DNA of 64,000 bases from JAUWKC01 sp035529895 (GCA_035529895.1 DATKVV010000034.1:62001-126000), one strand, 5' to 3'. Counted from the first letter of the stretch, positions 35,078-42,975 are shown. The notes: a model not told the origin generated them from the letters alone. Translations and numbers: made by a program.

Positions 35078-36475
35078 TTAAGGACCGACCACCAAGTAAT
35101 CAGGGGCGTGCGCGGACCACCAGTCCTCCCAGGCGGAAATGACCCGCTCAATTTCCTCGGGTGTATCGAGCGAACGGTCGTAACCGAAATTCTCACCTGT
35201 TACCTCTCTTAAACGGTAGACCATTTTCGTGAAACTCTCCTTTTCACTCGGGCGTCTTTGCTTGTCGTACCGATAGAGCGGGTCCTCGGCGTAATCGAAG
35301 AGTCGTGCCTTCATGCTGTCCATATCTCGCAAACTCTTGACCATTGCTTCGAGGGCGATTTCGAAGTCTTTCCTTGCGGCCATCTCCATACCGAGCTTTC
35401 TGTAGGCTCGGCCGCGAGCGAGATTATAACAGGAGAGAGTACCGCCACGGCACCACACGGAATACATCACAATCGCCTTTTCGTACTGGCCCAGTTCGTA
35501 GTAGGCCTTGCCCAGCCAGTGCCAGACCCAGTTGCGCATGGGTTGAAGATCCACCACGACAGTTAACAACTCTGCCGCCTCCTCGTACTTGCCCTCAGCT
35601 AATTTGTGCATTGCTTCGCGGAAGAGGGGGGCACATTTTTCATCGTGTTCATCCAGTTTCTTGTCGCTTTCTGTTTTGCGCTTCATCCACTCCGGCTCTT
35701 CGGTCAACTCGGCGCCGGGCCGCTTGTCCACAAGTATCGCCCCTTCGGGTACAGGTGGAATGTCAAAAGTTCCTTTGGGAGGCTCTTCGTAGGTGATATC
35801 ATACCCTCCGTAGGCTATCGGCAACTTGGTCTGCGTGTCGATATAGACTTTCCTGCTTGTCCTGGGATCGCGCACCAGATGCGCTGCCCGTCCCTTGTAA
35901 TCCACATACTCCTCAACGATGGGCGTCAAGTTGCCATCGGCAAGTTCGGCAAGCCACTTGCCTGGGTTGCCATACCATGTGAATGACTGGTCGTTGGGGT
36001 CGTATAGCACTACCGTGTTCTTGTTTTCACGGTAAGCGAAAACGGTTTTGCGGTCATCCACCACGAATAACCGCGGAGGCATATGCTGGCGATACCTGCC
36101 CTGGGAACCGTCCGGCATAATCTCAATCCACCGTTCATCACCGTAGTCTTTATTCTCCCGTGGTCCACGGACTATATGCATGAAACGCACGGACTTGATA
36201 GCGTCGATGGTCTGTTCCAACGCATAAGCCGAAGGTATCGACTTATCCAATATGGCTACTGAAAGCACCACCGCGATTAGAATAACAGCCGCAGCGGCAA
36301 GTTTGGTTATTTTGCTTTTCATGGCAATTCTCCAAAATTCAATTTGCCGGGGTGGCCTCTTCCCAAGGGCACGGAGAAGATGCCGTTCGAGCCTGTCGCG
36401 ATGATTAGGGTCGGGTGTGTCGTCAAATTCTGTTTGGCGAACGAAATTCTCGAATTGTCTCTCGTCATCGGTCAT
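35078..36475 (-). CDS. Membrane-anchored partner of ECF sigma factor with TPR domain (operon 2)
   Basis: A 465-aa protein that starts by a 4-bp ATGA overlap with the sigma gene. Residues 1-45 are cytoplasmic and acidic. FWRIAMKSKITKL precedes a transmembrane helix (about 56-76). Residues about 85-270 form a LolA-like beta domain (RFMHIVRGPRENKDYGDERW, KVYIDTQTKLPIAYGG). Residues about 300-390 contain TPR repeats (MHKLAEGKYEEAAELLTVVV, WLGKAYYELGQYEKAIVMY). It shares the anchor motif with the 502-aa protein at 30155, so the two operons are paralogous. A signal-sensing anti-sigma role is inferred. Confidence 0.65.
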   Translation of the reverse strand: MTDDERQFENFVRQTEFDDTPDPNHRDRLERHLLRALGKRPPRQIEFWRIAMKSKITKLAAAAVILIAVVLSVAILDKSIPSAYALEQTIDAIKSVRFMHIVRGPRENKDYGDERWIEIMPDGSQGRYRQHMPPRLFVVDDRKTVFAYRENKNTVVLYDPNDQSFTWYGNPGKWLAELADGNLTPIVEEYVDYKGRAAHLVRDPRTSRKVYIDTQTKLPIAYGGYDITYEEPPKGTFDIPPVPEGAILVDKRPGAELTEEPEWMKRKTESDKKLDEHDEKCAPLFREAMHKLAEGKYEEAAELLTVVVDLQPMRNWVWHWLGKAYYELGQYEKAIVMYSVWCRGGTLSCYNLARGRAYRKLGMEMAARKDFEIALEAMVKSLRDMDSMKARLFDYAEDPLYRYDKQRRPSEKESFTKMVYRLREVTGENFGYDRSLDTPEEIERVISAWEDWWSAHAPDYLVVGP

Positions 36476-37095
36476 TTTCGAACCTCCTGCTTGCCTAGAG
36501 CCATTTTCCTTCGCAGCTTGGCAAGCGCCCGCGCCAACTGGCTGCGAATCGTGCCCGGGTTGCTGCCCAGCACCTCGGCAATTTCGGTTAACTTAAGGTT
36601 TTCAAAGAAACGCAGTGTGATGATAGTCTGGCACCTTGGCCTCAAAGTCAGCATTGCCTGTTTCAAAAGGGCCAATTTCTCGCCGGATTCATCAGTCAAC
36701 GGCCGGCAGTCACCGGTTTGTCGGCCAGCCCGCTTACGAAAGCGTTCAAGCAAGCTGTTTCGACGAGCGGCATGCCTTAGATGGTTATTGACCTCGTTGG
36801 TTGCGATTTTATAGAGCCAGTTTCGAAACTGTTGTTCATCGCCTTTGAAGCGACCGAGCTTCTCAACCACTTTAAGAAATACCGCGGAGGTAACATCCTC
36901 GGCTGTCTGCCTGTCGAAAAGACGGTGCACACAATACCGAAACACAGCGTCGTAATGCCGGCGATACAACAGTGTGAATGCTGCCGGGTCGCTGCGGCCG
37001 TCGGCAATCAACTGTCTGTCGTTTAGCTCTGTGTTGTTGTCGCGTACGCTAATATCTACTACTCCGCCGATTTTCGCCGTTGTACCACCTATCAT
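36472..37095 (-). CDS. ECF-type RNA polymerase sigma factor (operon 2)
   Basis: About 207 aa if started at the ATG at 37095 (MIGGTTAKIGG). The frame stays open to a TTG at 37191, but that extension overlaps the divergent gene and lacks sigma-like sequence. Region 2 is in FTLLYRRHYDAVFRYCVHRL, then AEDVTSAVFLKVVEKLGRFK and FRNWLYKIATNEVNNHLR. Region 4 is LRPRCQTIITLRFFENLKLT followed by IAEVLGSNPGTIRSQLARAL. A basic linker joins the two. The exact start is uncertain. Confidence 0.9.
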   Translation of the reverse strand: MIGGTTAKIGGVVDISVRDNNTELNDRQLIADGRSDPAAFTLLYRRHYDAVFRYCVHRLFDRQTAEDVTSAVFLKVVEKLGRFKGDEQQFRNWLYKIATNEVNNHLRHAARRNSLLERFRKRAGRQTGDCRPLTDESGEKLALLKQAMLTLRPRCQTIITLRFFENLKLTEIAEVLGSNPGTIRSQLARALAKLRRKMALGKQEVRK

Positions 37096-37190
37096 CGCTA
37101 TTATAAATGCGCGCCGAACAAAAACGTGGCGAAAAAAATTCAAAACTGATACCATTTTCCCGCTGAACGTTGATTTAAGGGACAAAGACA

Positions 37191-37880
37191 ATGCCTAAGT
37201 TATATGGTCTGATTTTCGATGTTGACGGGGTGATTGCCGATACCGAGCCGGCCACCGCCGAGGCGACAATCAAGGTCTTCGTGGACCTGTTCGGCATAAA
37301 GGGCGTAAAGCCCGAGGATTTCGAGGCGGGTGTGGGACGCGGCGCAGAGGCATATATCAAAGCCGCCGCGAAGGTTCATGGCCTTGAGCTGACCGATGAG
37401 CAACTGGGCCGGGCGATGGAGATGCGCGAGCGGAACTTCGTCGGGCTTATGGAGCAATCGCCTGCGCCTGCTTTCGGCGGCGTACTGAAACTGATGGGTA
37501 CAGCGCTGGCAAGGCCCGACTTCAGGTTGGCCATAGCGACATCGAGCAGCCGCCGGATGTCGGAGGCCGCCCTCAAAGGGGCGAAAGTTCCATATCATAA
37601 AATGGCCTATGTCACCGGAAGCGAGGTCAGGAACAAAAAGCCGCATCCGGACCTTTTCCTGCTTGCCGCCGAACGGATGGGGATACCGCCTGCAAACTGT
37701 GTGGTGATAGAAGACTCCCCCGGAGGAGTTGAGGCGGCCAAAGCGGCAGGGGCCAGGTGTATCGCCGTCACCAACACAACAACCGGCGAAAACCTTCGGC
37801 CGGCTGATTTGATTTGTGATTCTCTCGAGCAGGTCGACCTTCGGACCGTAGTGAATCTCGTATCGCCGAATGGCACTTAG
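37191..37880 (+). CDS. HAD-family hydrolase (beta-phosphoglucomutase-like)
   Basis: A 229-aa haloacid-dehalogenase-superfamily protein, subfamily IA. Motif I is LIFDVDGVIADTE with nucleophile Asp10 and Asp12. Motif II is the Ser/Thr of IATSSSRR, motif III the Lys in NKKPHPDLF, and motif IV VIEDSPGGVEAAKAAG. A helical cap lies between motifs I and II (about 18-90). Members remove or move phosphate on sugars and small metabolites. The ATG follows AAGGGACAAAG. It is divergent from ECF operon 2, with a promoter region of under 100 bp shared between them. Confidence 0.9.
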   Translation: MPKLYGLIFDVDGVIADTEPATAEATIKVFVDLFGIKGVKPEDFEAGVGRGAEAYIKAAAKVHGLELTDEQLGRAMEMRERNFVGLMEQSPAPAFGGVLKLMGTALARPDFRLAIATSSSRRMSEAALKGAKVPYHKMAYVTGSEVRNKKPHPDLFLLAAERMGIPPANCVVIEDSPGGVEAAKAAGARCIAVTNTTTGENLRPADLICDSLEQVDLRTVVNLVSPNGT

Positions 37881-37916
37881 CCTGCCGCTTCAGAACCCAT
37901 TAACGCGCGTGCGGAA

Positions 37917-39086
37917 TCAGGCTTTGGAGGCGCACTCAACGGCGGCCTCCACAAGCGCCTCGATATTTTCCTTCGGCGTCCCCGGCACTATGCTGTCTGA
38001 AGTGCTGAATATGAAGCGATGGTCGCCCTTGGTTTCTTCGAATATCTTCTTAACTTCTGTTGTTATCTGGTCTTTTGTGCCTTCTCTGAGCAGGCGTACC
38101 TGGTCGAAGTTGCCGACCATAACGACGCGGTCGCCGAGCGCCTCGCGAGCACTTTTCAGGCTGGTGATGTCGCCGCCCGAACCGGTGGTGGACAACGATT
38201 CAAGGGCCTGACCATCGAGCATTTGACGATAGACTTCCAATAGGCCCGCACATTGGCCGCAATTGTGGAAAAGGACCTTTGCTCCGCCGGCTGCCAGCGC
38301 ATCAATGTACCGTTTCTCATAGGGAAAAATGTGGTCCAGATAGAACCTGGCGCCGACCATTCCGCTGTTGGCAACGTTGCCGACGACTCGCATAACGTCC
38401 CCTCCCACTCTGGCAATCTGTTGACCTACCTGAATTACATCGTCGGTGCACAGCTCCATAAGTTCCCGGTAAAAATCCTGATTGAGAAGGGGGTCCATAA
38501 GGAGGTCTTCGAGTTTTCGTAAGCCGAAGGCCGAATTGAAAACGCTGCTCGGGACCCGCGGCAGGACAATCCCTCTGTCACCCAATCTATCCTGTATGCG
38601 TTTTATATGGCTGAAATCATAGACCGGGACCGGCGGCCTGTATTTCTTGACTGTCTGTAAATCGTCCACGCTCTTGACAAGCGCTTCGGTCCTGACGTTG
38701 CGCAGTTTCATCCAGTCTTTGCTGGGGTCGCCGTGAAAATCTTCACCTTCGAGGCCGAACGTCTCGGTGAGCCGGCCTTCGGGAGTGGTGATAGTGTGAA
38801 CGAGTTGTCTCGTGTCGCCGCCAAACTCCCACGCATTAACCCAGTCGTCGCTGTCACAATCAAAGGCAATCGGTTCAAACACGTCCACGCTGATTCTGAG
38901 CATTATGTCGATACCGAGAATCTCATGAAATCTTATGAGGTCGCCTATGTTATCGCGGGTCCTTTGGCCCAGTACGCAATCAGGCGGGCCGTCTTCAATA
39001 TCGGTATCCGTCACAAAAAGCGTTACCGGAGTTCTGTCAGGCGGCTTTCCGTTAATTACATTCAACAATCTCTGGCGAGACGTCAT
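37917..39086 (-). CDS. Uroporphyrinogen decarboxylase/methyltransferase-family protein
   Basis: A 389-aa TIM-barrel protein started at the ATG at 39086 (MTSRQRLLNVINGKPPDRTPV), which is the usual family N-terminus and follows GGGAAGA with 8-bp spacing. A TTG at 39143 is rejected. The segment KVLFHNCGQCAG carries the His-x-Cys arrangement that binds zinc in methylcobamide:CoM-type methyltransferases (MtaA/MtbA) rather than in true HemE. The C-terminal DRVVMVGNFDQVRLLREGT and FIFSTSDSIVPGTPKENI match this group. It probably transfers a methyl group from a corrinoid protein or methylated substrate. No corrinoid partner is nearby. Confidence 0.85.
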   Translation of the reverse strand: MTSRQRLLNVINGKPPDRTPVTLFVTDTDIEDGPPDCVLGQRTRDNIGDLIRFHEILGIDIMLRISVDVFEPIAFDCDSDDWVNAWEFGGDTRQLVHTITTPEGRLTETFGLEGEDFHGDPSKDWMKLRNVRTEALVKSVDDLQTVKKYRPPVPVYDFSHIKRIQDRLGDRGIVLPRVPSSVFNSAFGLRKLEDLLMDPLLNQDFYRELMELCTDDVIQVGQQIARVGGDVMRVVGNVANSGMVGARFYLDHIFPYEKRYIDALAAGGAKVLFHNCGQCAGLLEVYRQMLDGQALESLSTTGSGGDITSLKSAREALGDRVVMVGNFDQVRLLREGTKDQITTEVKKIFEETKGDHRFIFSTSDSIVPGTPKENIEALVEAAVECASKA

Positions 39087-39143
39087 CGCCAATGTCTTCC
39101 CGATAAAACGATTAACATTGTGAGCAACATCTAATCCACACAA

Positions 39144-39454
39144 TTCTTGGATACAGGTCCGTCAGGCAAACAAAACGTATTCGGGTTTGTCTGTCAAGTG
39201 AAAACTCTCAAAAGATGGTATGGGAAGGGAACATCGTACCCGCCGCTCAGGGGTAAGCCGCATAACTGACTATCGGTGTGGAACGCCAAATGAGCAAACG
39301 GCCAGGGCTGCAGCAAAGTCCGTCACGGCCGGAAGCCGCGAGGTTCAACAAACTCGCGCAAGTCGTGCGAGAAAGAAAACGCCGAAAGTCAACTAAAAGT
39401 AATGACGCGATTGAGAAATGGATAACGACCAGATGAAGGGCTTATTCCAAAATC
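39144..39454 (+). other. Structured non-coding stretch beside the group II intron remnant
   Basis: About 310 bp without an ORF. It contains several GC-rich stem-loops: CCGCA...TGTGG (about 39258-39284), CGGCC...GGCCG and CTCGC-GCAAGTCGT-GCGAG (about 39350-39373). The pattern of short stems joined by A-rich links resembles domain I of a group II intron read on the plus strand, opposite to the reverse-transcriptase remnant next to it. That identity is only a suggestion. Confidence 0.3.
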
Positions 39455-40098
39455 TGGTTGCGGTAGGGACTGTGATTACTCACAGCCCCCCGCACAGGTC
39501 CCGGCGTGCAGAATTACTGCACCGGGCTCCTGCCTTGAGTCCTGACGCGCAAACGGTTCCAGCGATAGGGATGCATAATACGCGGCCTTGGCAACCAACG
39601 GTTAATAAGCAGATGCATACGTCGCCATGTCATACGACTTTTCTGACTTCTTCGCCGCAGCGATCTAAACCAGAGCCATGCCACTTGCCGACAAAATGTA
39701 CCCAACACCTCAAACGTCAGTGGTACTCCATAATAGCGGTACCACCCATTCAAGACTGCTCTTAACCACTGGCCTACTTGGGCAATAGGTGCATGTAAAT
39801 ACATTCGAAGTATGCGTTTGATCTCTTTGAGCTTTGCCCGAATACGCTTCTTCATCGGTCGCCGAAGTACCACAAACCTTCCTGTCCGCATTTTACTGCA
39901 TACGTGCGTAAAACCCAGAAAATCAAAGGTTCCCGGCTTGCCTTCTCCACGCGATCTTCTGCGTTCGGCTGCAAAACGTCCGAACTCAATCAACCGTGTC
40001 TTCTCGGCATTTAGTTCCAGATTAAACTTTCGAAATCTCTGTTCGAGTTCATGCCTGAAACGTTCGGCGTCCGATTTGTACTGGAAGCCAACCACCAC
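39455..40098 (-). mobile_element. 5'-truncated group II intron
   Basis: The 3' part of a group II intron on the minus strand: the C-terminal reverse-transcriptase/maturase frame followed by RNA domains. Domain V-like sequence is at 39498-39529 (GAGCCCGGTGCAG-TAAT-TCTGCACGCCGGG on the minus strand, a long hairpin with the AGC start). Domain VI-like sequence follows (GGGGCTGTGA-GTAA-TCACAGTCCC, about 39465-39488). The ORF end overlaps domain V, as in some bacterial intron classes. The 5' half (domains I-IV and the first part of the reverse transcriptase) is missing. It ends abruptly at 40089-40098 against carA sequence. Confidence 0.7.
39514..40098 (-). pseudogene. Group II intron reverse transcriptase/maturase, C-terminal fragment
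   Basis: About 190 residues starting at VVGFQYKSDAERFRHELEQR, the segment just after the catalytic YADD box of group II intron reverse transcriptases; YADD itself is lost at the junction. The thumb and maturase region follows (FGRFAAERRRSRG, then FDFLGFTHV, then LRAVLNGWYRYYGVP) and it ends RLRVRTQGRSPVQ. The open frame continues upstream to 40446, but that part is antisense to carA and is not intron protein. The fragment cannot be active. Confidence 0.85.
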
Positions 40099-40350
40099 GT
40101 CAAGAACCTCCAGACCGGAAGGATTGAAATAACCAGCCAAAACCACGGCTTCTGCGTCGATTTGGATTCTCTCAAGGGCAAGGACGTTGAGCTGACACAT
40201 ATGAACCTTAACGACAATACCCTTGAGGGATTCCGCTGCAAAAAGCTCGCCGCCTTTTCCGTCCAGTATCATCCGGAAGCCTCGCCCGGCCCGCACGACT
40301 CCCGCTACCTCTTCGAAACCTTCGCCAGCCTTATGGACCGCTATAAATAG
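40090..40350 (+). pseudogene. carA: carA 3' fragment (carbamoyl-phosphate synthase small subunit)
   Basis: Eighty-six codons matching the C-terminus of CarA: VKNLQTGRIEITSQNHGF, then VELTHMNLNDNTLEGFRCK and AAFSVQYHPEASPGPHDSRY. The His and Glu of YHPEASPGP are the glutaminase triad residues, but the catalytic Cys and the whole N-terminal domain are absent. The fragment abuts the intron remnant on the opposite strand; the open frame begins at an ATG at 40051 in intron sequence. The sequence is well conserved, so the break looks recent, or else it is a join artefact of assembly. A functional carA must lie elsewhere if the pathway is complete. Confidence 0.88.
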
Positions 40351-40370
40351 CCTGTAAGGCCCCGGCGACA

Positions 40371-40600
40371 AATTGGGTTTGTTTTCCCGGAGGGGGAGGG
40401 CGTTTTCACTTTCGTAACCCTTTGTCTGAAGGGAAGTTGCGTTCATTTTGGGCAGAGGGAGATTGGGTTTGATACCTATGGCATAAATTGGGTTTGTTTT
40501 GGTGGTGAATGAAACCGTTTTTCATTTTCATAATCCTTTGTGGGAACTAAGGTTGCGTTCATTTCGGGCATAAGGAAATTGGGTTTGTTTTGCATAAAAG
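40371..40600. repeat. Interspersed repeat with the AATTGGGTTTGTTTT core, two units
   Basis: AATTGGGTTTG-like cores start at 40371, 40461 (ATTGGGTTTG), 40486 and 40577. Two direct units of about 110 bp (40371-40470 and 40486-40590) share the string TTGCGTTCATTT-GGGCA before the last core. A reverse copy (AACCCAATTTG) is at 41168. Read on the minus strand the units encode NKPN/KQTQF peptides, which I have seen in Phycisphaerae intergenic ORFs; these are not genes. Confidence 0.65.
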
Positions 40601-40651
40601 GGCGAATTTGTAGAGGATTCTCGACAAGTGTAGAGGGCATATCCGTCGCCC

Positions 40652-40745
40652 ATGACTCGTCGCTCGTAGCTCGTATATCGTATTGCGTATATCGTATTTC
40701 GTATTGCGTCATGGGTATTGCGTATATCGTATTGCGTATTTGACG
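40652..40745. repeat. Low-complexity CGTATATCGTATTG repeat
   Basis: Repeats of CGTATATCGTATTG and close variants (CGTATTTCGTATTG, GGTATTGCGTATATCG). Unit length wanders between 7 and 21 bp and there are no unique spacers, so this is a degenerate simple repeat and not a CRISPR array. It codes in one frame for a meaningless ISYCVYRISY-type peptide. Confidence 0.65.
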
Positions 40746-40830
40746 GTTGTTGAGGATTCGCTAATCCACAGGATGCCTGACGGCACGATTATATTTGGCG
40801 TGTATCTGCTGATACAAAAACGTGCGGGTC

Positions 40831-40992
40831 CCCGCCTACGGCGGGCAAGTCCGCCTACCCGCCAAACGAACCCGCTAGAAGGATGGCGGGCAAGTCTGCC
40901 GCCCCCCCAGGGAAAGGGGCAAGCTACCAGCGCCTTATACTTGCCTTCTGGCCCCTAAGGGGCAGGCAAATCCGCCTACGGCGGACAAGCGG
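40831..40992. repeat. GC-rich dispersed palindromic repeat, copy A
   Basis: Contains CCGCCTACGGCGGGCAAGTC, CCCGCCA and, at 40963-40992, AATCCGCCTACGGCGGAC followed by AAGCGG. The core CCGCCTACGGCGG is a near-palindrome. Related copies lie at 45018-45209. Together they form a local family of GC-rich hairpin repeats placed at gene remnants. Confidence 0.55.
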
Positions 40993-41194
40993 TGAGAATT
41001 TTAACAGATTGTCAAACAAAAGTCAACAAAAAAGCCGTGCCCGGCCAAGAAAGGGGCTATTTTTAGCGGGGCAAGGGAGTTGGGGCTGGGGTTGTCGATG
41101 GTGAGCATCTGCGAGGGTTTTAGCCGGCGCCCCGGCGGCGCAGGCCGGCTCTTTCAGTACGAAAAAAACCCAATTTGCCTTTTGCGAAAAATGC

Positions 41195-41223
41195 TTGACA
41201 CAAAGGCTTTTGGCACGTACAAT
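41195..41223 (+). promoter_or_regulatory. Consensus-like sigma-70 promoter of the restriction-modification locus
   Basis: A perfect TTGACA, a 17-bp spacer and TACAAT (5 of 6). It lies 43 bp before the hsdM start at 41266 and is the original hsdM promoter. Since hsdM is broken, it may now drive the three-gene module that begins at 41482. Confidence 0.75.
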
Positions 41224-41265
41224 GCCCCCGTATTAGTGAAATAGTTACAAATGAGCGGGAAAAAT

Positions 41266-41442
41266 ATGGCAAACCAAGCTTCAAGGACGAACGGCAAGGC
41301 GGAGAGTTTTGAAAAGACTCTTTTTAAGGCCGGGGATAAGCTGCGAAAGAATATCTACGCCGGCTTTAAGAATAACGACGAGTTGAAAAGAAATACCTCC
41401 CTGCATAAGGAGGCGGCGAAGATAGAGTTTAAGGTGATATAG
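41266..41442 (+). pseudogene. hsdM: hsdM N-terminal remnant (type I DNA methyltransferase)
   Basis: From the ATG at 41266 the frame reads SFEKTLFKAGDKLRKNI, the classic start of HsdM (family: FEKTLFKAADKLRKNMDAAEYKHV). After about 34 residues the similarity ends and the frame continues with unrelated codons to a stop at 41442. The core methyltransferase domain with NPPF is gone. An upstream ATG at 41251 is in frame but adds only five residues. The deletion point is followed by copy 1 of a 29-bp repeat. Confidence 0.75.
41412..41440 (+). repeat. 29-bp repeat, copy 1
   Basis: GGCGGCGAAGATAGAGTTT followed by AAGGTGATAT. It closes the hsdM N-terminal remnant. Nearly identical copies lie at 43189 and 44800, each at an hsd break. 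Confidence 0.6.
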
Positions 41443-41481
41443 AAAACGCAAGATACCATGAGTGCAAAATAATTAATTGGT

Positions 41482-42249
41482 ATGATAATTATGGGAAACA
41501 AATATAAAACAAATTATTTAGATAAAGTAATTGCACGGATCGATTTTGCGACACCATTACCAAGAATGGCAGAAGCGCAACCCGGCGAAGTGGCTGAATT
41601 GGCCATAAAGTCTTTTCCGATTGCCGAGCCTAAGAAAGTAATGATGGGACAAATTAAATTTAAACCAACTGGAGAAATATCTGCTGAAAGCAGTATGGTG
41701 GCAAATCAGTGGAACTATCACGGGAAGAGTCGAGAAAAAACACTTTGCATAACACAGGATTTCGTGTTTGTAGTATATAATAAATATGAGACATTTGAAA
41801 AACTCAAAGCAGATTTTGTAGCGATAATAGAAAAATTGTTTGAAGTTTATGAAAAAGATAAGGCAATTGTCATTAAGCGGTTTGGTCTGAGATATATAAA
41901 TAACATTAAGCTGCAAGAAGATAACCCGATGGATTGGAGCAAGTATTTGAATTCAACTATACTCCAAATGTTTGCTGCCGCTAATGACAAGACGAACATT
42001 TGTAGAGCACTCAATACGATTGTATTAAATTATGGTGATATCCTTTTGAAATTTCAGTACGGCATGAATAATCCTGATTATCCGGCGTTGATACGCAGCA
42101 AGGAATTCATTTTAGATTATGATGCATTTTATGAAGGAAGTCAGGATAAAGATAGTATTATAGAAAATCTTGAAAGATTCCACAATAAAATTGAGGAATT
42201 TTTCGAGAAATGTATTACTGATGAACTGCGTAAGGAGATGAATACATGA
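41482..42249 (+). CDS. TIGR04255-like protein, first gene of an AT-rich three-gene module
   Basis: A 255-aa protein (ATG at 41482; a second ATG at 41491 gives MGNKYKTNYLDKVIARIDFA). The N-terminus with YLDKVIARIDFATPLP and the later IVIKRFGLRYINNI fit the sporadically distributed TIGR04255 family, whose function is not known. The gene is much richer in A and T than the flanking planctomycete genes, a sign of horizontal transfer. Its TGA stop overlaps the ATG of the next small gene (ATGA), so the module is an operon. It sits inside a broken type I restriction locus and may use that locus's promoter. Confidence 0.65.
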   Translation: MIIMGNKYKTNYLDKVIARIDFATPLPRMAEAQPGEVAELAIKSFPIAEPKKVMMGQIKFKPTGEISAESSMVANQWNYHGKSREKTLCITQDFVFVVYNKYETFEKLKADFVAIIEKLFEVYEKDKAIVIKRFGLRYINNIKLQEDNPMDWSKYLNSTILQMFAAANDKTNICRALNTIVLNYGDILLKFQYGMNNPDYPALIRSKEFILDYDAFYEGSQDKDSIIENLERFHNKIEEFFEKCITDELRKEMNT

Positions 42250-42419
42250 TTGATAAAAATTCCGATATAAATGAATATGCTTCGGATGAAGGCACAGCGG
42301 CTCCAGATCTCCCAATGGCAGATATGGACGAAGATATGAAAGAATCAGCAAAATATTATCCTATTTCGAAACCCAAAAGGATAATTATAAGGGCCAGCAT
42401 CATCCATGATCAGCGTTAA
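42246..42419 (+). CDS. Small acidic protein (57 aa), second gene of the module
   Basis: An ATG that overlaps the upstream stop by 4 bp and a TAA at 42417. The product starts MIDKNSDINEYASDEGTAAP, has an acidic middle (MADMDEDMKES) and ends in a basic, Ile-rich KPKRIIIRASIIHDQR. The tail overlaps the next gene start by 14 bp. Both overlaps, and base composition equal to its neighbours, support a real gene. Small acidic proteins between overlapping partners are often antitoxins or adaptors; this is inference only. Confidence 0.5.
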   Translation: MIDKNSDINEYASDEGTAAPDLPMADMDEDMKESAKYYPISKPKRIIIRASIIHDQR

Positions 42420-42975
42420 AACAGAACGATCCAATAGAGTTTCCCAAGGCGATATCTATAAAGATGTTGAATGGATAGAACATACTACGGAACACGATGG
42501 AGCTCTTGAAATATCAAAAATAAAATTTCCGCTTGTAATAGTATTAACACAAGATTGCGATTTGGCACAAGATTCTAAATTCCGATGGGAAGAACCCCAA
42601 AAAGACAATCACGATAAGTTTGTTCTTTCCGTCTTGGTAGCACCGATATACAACGCAGAGCATGTATTTCAGGGCACGCATCTAAGTGAATTGAATTTGA
42701 CTATGGGCCAAATAAATAAAGGAAAAACTCAAGGCAATTATTTGATTACAAATCAAAACCCAAGATACCATTACCTTGAATTTCCTGAAGAATTGTCTCT
42801 AGTGCCTAGCGTGATAGACTTTAAGCATTATTTTTCAGTAGATGTTGAATCTCTTAGAAAACTCAAAGAACAAAATTTTGTTTGCGCTGTTTCAGAATTG
42901 TTCAGAGAGGATATTTCTCAACGATTCGCTAGTTTTTTATCTCGGATAGGATTGCCCGAAATTAAGAGACTGTAG
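42406..42975 (+). CDS. 189-aa protein of unknown family, third gene of the module
   Basis: A soluble 189-aa protein beginning MISVKTERSNRVSQGDIYKD. The strongest landmark is FPLVIVLTQDCDLAQDSKFRW (40s-60s), with a Cys and several Asp in a row, followed by LSVLVAPIYNAEHVFQGTHL and, near the end, FREDISQRFASFLSRIGLP. I recall similar proteins next to TIGR04255 genes, but no named domain. No nuclease or kinase motif is certain. Low GC matches the other two genes of the module. Confidence 0.6.
   Translation: MISVKTERSNRVSQGDIYKDVEWIEHTTEHDGALEISKIKFPLVIVLTQDCDLAQDSKFRWEEPQKDNHDKFVLSVLVAPIYNAEHVFQGTHLSELNLTMGQINKGKTQGNYLITNQNPRYHYLEFPEELSLVPSVIDFKHYFSVDVESLRKLKEQNFVCAVSELFREDISQRFASFLSRIGLPEIKRL

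Noticed and set aside
36781..37191. N-terminal extension of the second ECF sigma factor to the TTG at 37191
   Set aside because: The extension overlaps the start of the divergent HAD gene and has no sigma-like sequence.
40099..40446. Upstream extension of the reverse-transcriptase frame
   Set aside because: It is antisense to conserved carA codons and to dispersed repeat; it carries no reverse-transcriptase motifs.
40476..40712. 78-aa ORF with NKPNF/KQTQF peptides
   Set aside because: It is the translated interspersed repeat, with no ribosome binding site or family.
40652..40745. Possible CRISPR-like array (repeated CGTATATCG units)
   Set aside because: Units have no constant length and no unique spacers; this is degenerate simple sequence.
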